Assembly (NCBI GenBank): GCA_003233535.1
Contig: QIMA01000484.1
Location: forward strand, 1-6,517
Direction: 5' to 3'
Source of the DNA: Rhodanobacteraceae bacterium
GTDB lineage: Bacteria > Pseudomonadota > Gammaproteobacteria > Xanthomonadales > SZUA-5
DNA: 6,517 bases
Shown: positions 6,492 through 6,517 of the stretch, piece by piece
How the letters are laid out: each line of letters starts with the position of its first letter
How positions within the stretch are numbered: the first letter of the stretch is position 1
The notes under the pieces: model-generated
Seen by the model: only the letters and a program-made list of their open reading frames with translations
What the model was told of the DNA's origin: nothing
The model's database searches: none
Translations under genes and position numbers: made by a program

Positions 6492-6517
6492 CTAAGTCAG
6501 TCGTTGTTTGAGCATGT
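6492..6517 (-). CDS. Possible 3' end of sdhB (last seven codons)
   Basis: Read on the minus strand from the right edge, one frame gives the last two bases of a codon (AC), then MLKQRLT and a TAG stop. The C-terminus of the succinate dehydrogenase iron-sulfur subunit often ends in a short sequence of the type xMLLQRxx, and sdhB commonly precedes sucA in gammaproteobacteria. The fit rests on seven residues and on synteny, so it is tentative. If true, the sdhB-sucA gap is about 370 bp, long enough for an independent sucA promoter. Confidence 0.3.

Overview
The window looks like a chromosomal piece of a moderately GC-rich gammaproteobacterium. The evidence is protein likeness recalled from memory: the N- and C-terminal signatures of the 2-oxoglutarate dehydrogenase E1 and E2 proteins fit that class. 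The order or genus cannot be named from the sequence alone. All genes recognised lie on the minus strand, so the transcription order runs from the right edge of the window to the left.

Right to left: at the extreme right edge a seven-codon tail ends at a TAG and could be the last residues of sdhB (weak evidence). Then comes a gene-free stretch of about 370 bp with a GC-rich hairpin, an imperfect 20-bp direct repeat spaced by exactly 120 bp, a perfect TATAAT hexamer and a strong stem-loop that would sit at the 5' end of the sucA message. sucA (949 aa, GTG start) and sucB (399 aa) follow, separated by 62 bp and most likely cotranscribed. They encode the E1 (thiamine-diphosphate decarboxylase) and E2 (lipoyl succinyltransferase) components of the 2-oxoglutarate dehydrogenase complex of the TCA cycle. 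A textbook intrinsic terminator closes this unit 35 bp after sucB, so the E3 gene (lpd), commonly next in line in this class, is not here.

Beyond a 329-bp intergenic region that carries the terminator and several inverted repeats (possible operators), the left quarter of the window holds the first 560 codons of a large membrane protein. It is a MacB/FtsX-type ABC transporter permease with the duplicated architecture of the ADOP group, and it runs off the left edge. It is functionally unrelated to the TCA genes and appears to be a separate transcription unit.

The coding content is ordinary core metabolism plus one common accessory permease. No mobile element, CRISPR array, RNA gene or new enzyme system was seen. 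What merits attention is non-coding: the sucA leader hairpin and the palindromes upstream of the permease.
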